Both the position numbers and the translations under genes were made by a program. Positions 5,258-5,383 of a stretch of 5,383 bases of DNA are shown one piece after another. Position 1 is the first letter of the stretch. Each line of letters opens with the position of its first letter. Source of the DNA: Candidatus Aenigmatarchaeota archaeon (GTDB lineage: Archaea > Aenigmatarchaeota > Aenigmatarchaeia > PWEA01 > JACRMZ01); contig JACRMZ010000105.1 in the NCBI GenBank assembly GCA_016219455.1, forward strand, positions 1 through 5,383, read 5' to 3'. The notes beneath the pieces are model-generated. The model saw only the letters and a program-made list of their open reading frames with translations. It was not told where the DNA came from and searched no databases.

Positions 5258-5383
5258 TTAACCCTTTACGTTACCTATGGGTAGGAACTTTGCCACCCTC
5301 TTTGAAATCCCGGAAGAATGGCACGCGTCGATCACCTCATCAATGTCCTTGTATGCCTGGCCAGCCTCCTCAGCAAGGCCGGC
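5258..5383 (-). CDS. rtcB: RtcB RNA ligase, C-terminal 41 residues (5' part beyond window)
   Basis: RtcB joins RNA 2',3'-cyclic phosphate or 3'-phosphate ends to 5'-OH ends using GTP and Mn2+; in archaea it ligates tRNA exons after intron removal. Only the end of the gene is here, reading in from the right edge. The fragment AGLAEEAGQAYKDIDEVIDA followed by CHSSGISKRVAKFLPIGNVKG matches the typical RtcB ending, in which an E-x-A-x-x-AYKD(V/I)DEV helix is followed by a chain finishing (R/P)-(L/I)-G-x-V-K-G. The penultimate Lys, which lies near the GMP site in known structures, is kept. The gene is upstream of, and on the same strand as, the small cistrons, the GTPase and archease. Confidence 0.88.
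   Translation of the reverse strand, partial: AGLAEEAGQAYKDIDEVIDACHSSGISKRVAKFLPIGNVKG

Noticed and set aside
5254..5262. TATA-like GTTAAATAG before the 58-aa cistron
   Set aside because: It overlaps the rtcB stop, and its spacing would place the transcription start within the GGTGAT ribosome site, so read-through from rtcB is more likely.

Overview
The window looks archaeal. The evidence is an archease gene, the 3' end of rtcB, a class II (B12-type) ribonucleotide reductase, heavy use of ATA and AGG codons, TATA-like boxes about 25-31 bases before start codons that lack a Shine-Dalgarno, and GGTGAT Shine-Dalgarno sites matching the archaeal 16S 3' end. Lineage cannot be fixed from this much sequence. 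There are no RNA genes, CRISPR arrays, transposons or inteins that I can see.

Layout. Plus strand, left half: the C-terminal 180 codons of citrate synthase (2-544), cut by the window edge, then a complete class II ribonucleotide reductase (586-2649) with its own TATA-like promoter. The reductase converges on a minus-strand block with only 13 bases between stop codons. Read in its own direction (right to left), that block is: the last 41 codons of rtcB (5383-5258); three closely packed small cistrons (58 aa, 95 aa, and a short, probably frame-disrupted one), each starting with the same GGTGAT-NNN-ATG module; a COG0523/CobW-family metal-binding GTPase (4573-3698); archease (3714-3298), whose GTG start lies inside the end of the GTPase gene; and a HAD-family phosphatase-like protein (3256-2663) with its own promoter.

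How the genes fit together. RtcB is the GTP- and Mn2+-dependent ligase that joins tRNA exon halves and other 2',3'-cyclic phosphate/5'-OH RNA ends. Archease is its activator. Both lie here on one strand, with a COG0523 GTPase overlapping archease and three uncharacterised small cistrons directly behind rtcB. The most interesting hypothesis is that the GTPase and small proteins belong to the RNA-ligase module, for example in metal delivery or RNA binding. A competing idea is that the GTPase handles cobalt for the B12-dependent reductase next door. Neither is proven by the sequence. Citrate synthase, the reductase and the HAD protein look like ordinary housekeeping or metabolic neighbours.

Translation signals split cleanly. 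Genes that begin a transcription unit (reductase, HAD, GTPase) have a TATA-like box close to the start and no Shine-Dalgarno, as expected for leaderless mRNAs. Internal cistrons (archease and the small cistrons) have a GGTG-type Shine-Dalgarno. This supports the proposed operon boundaries.
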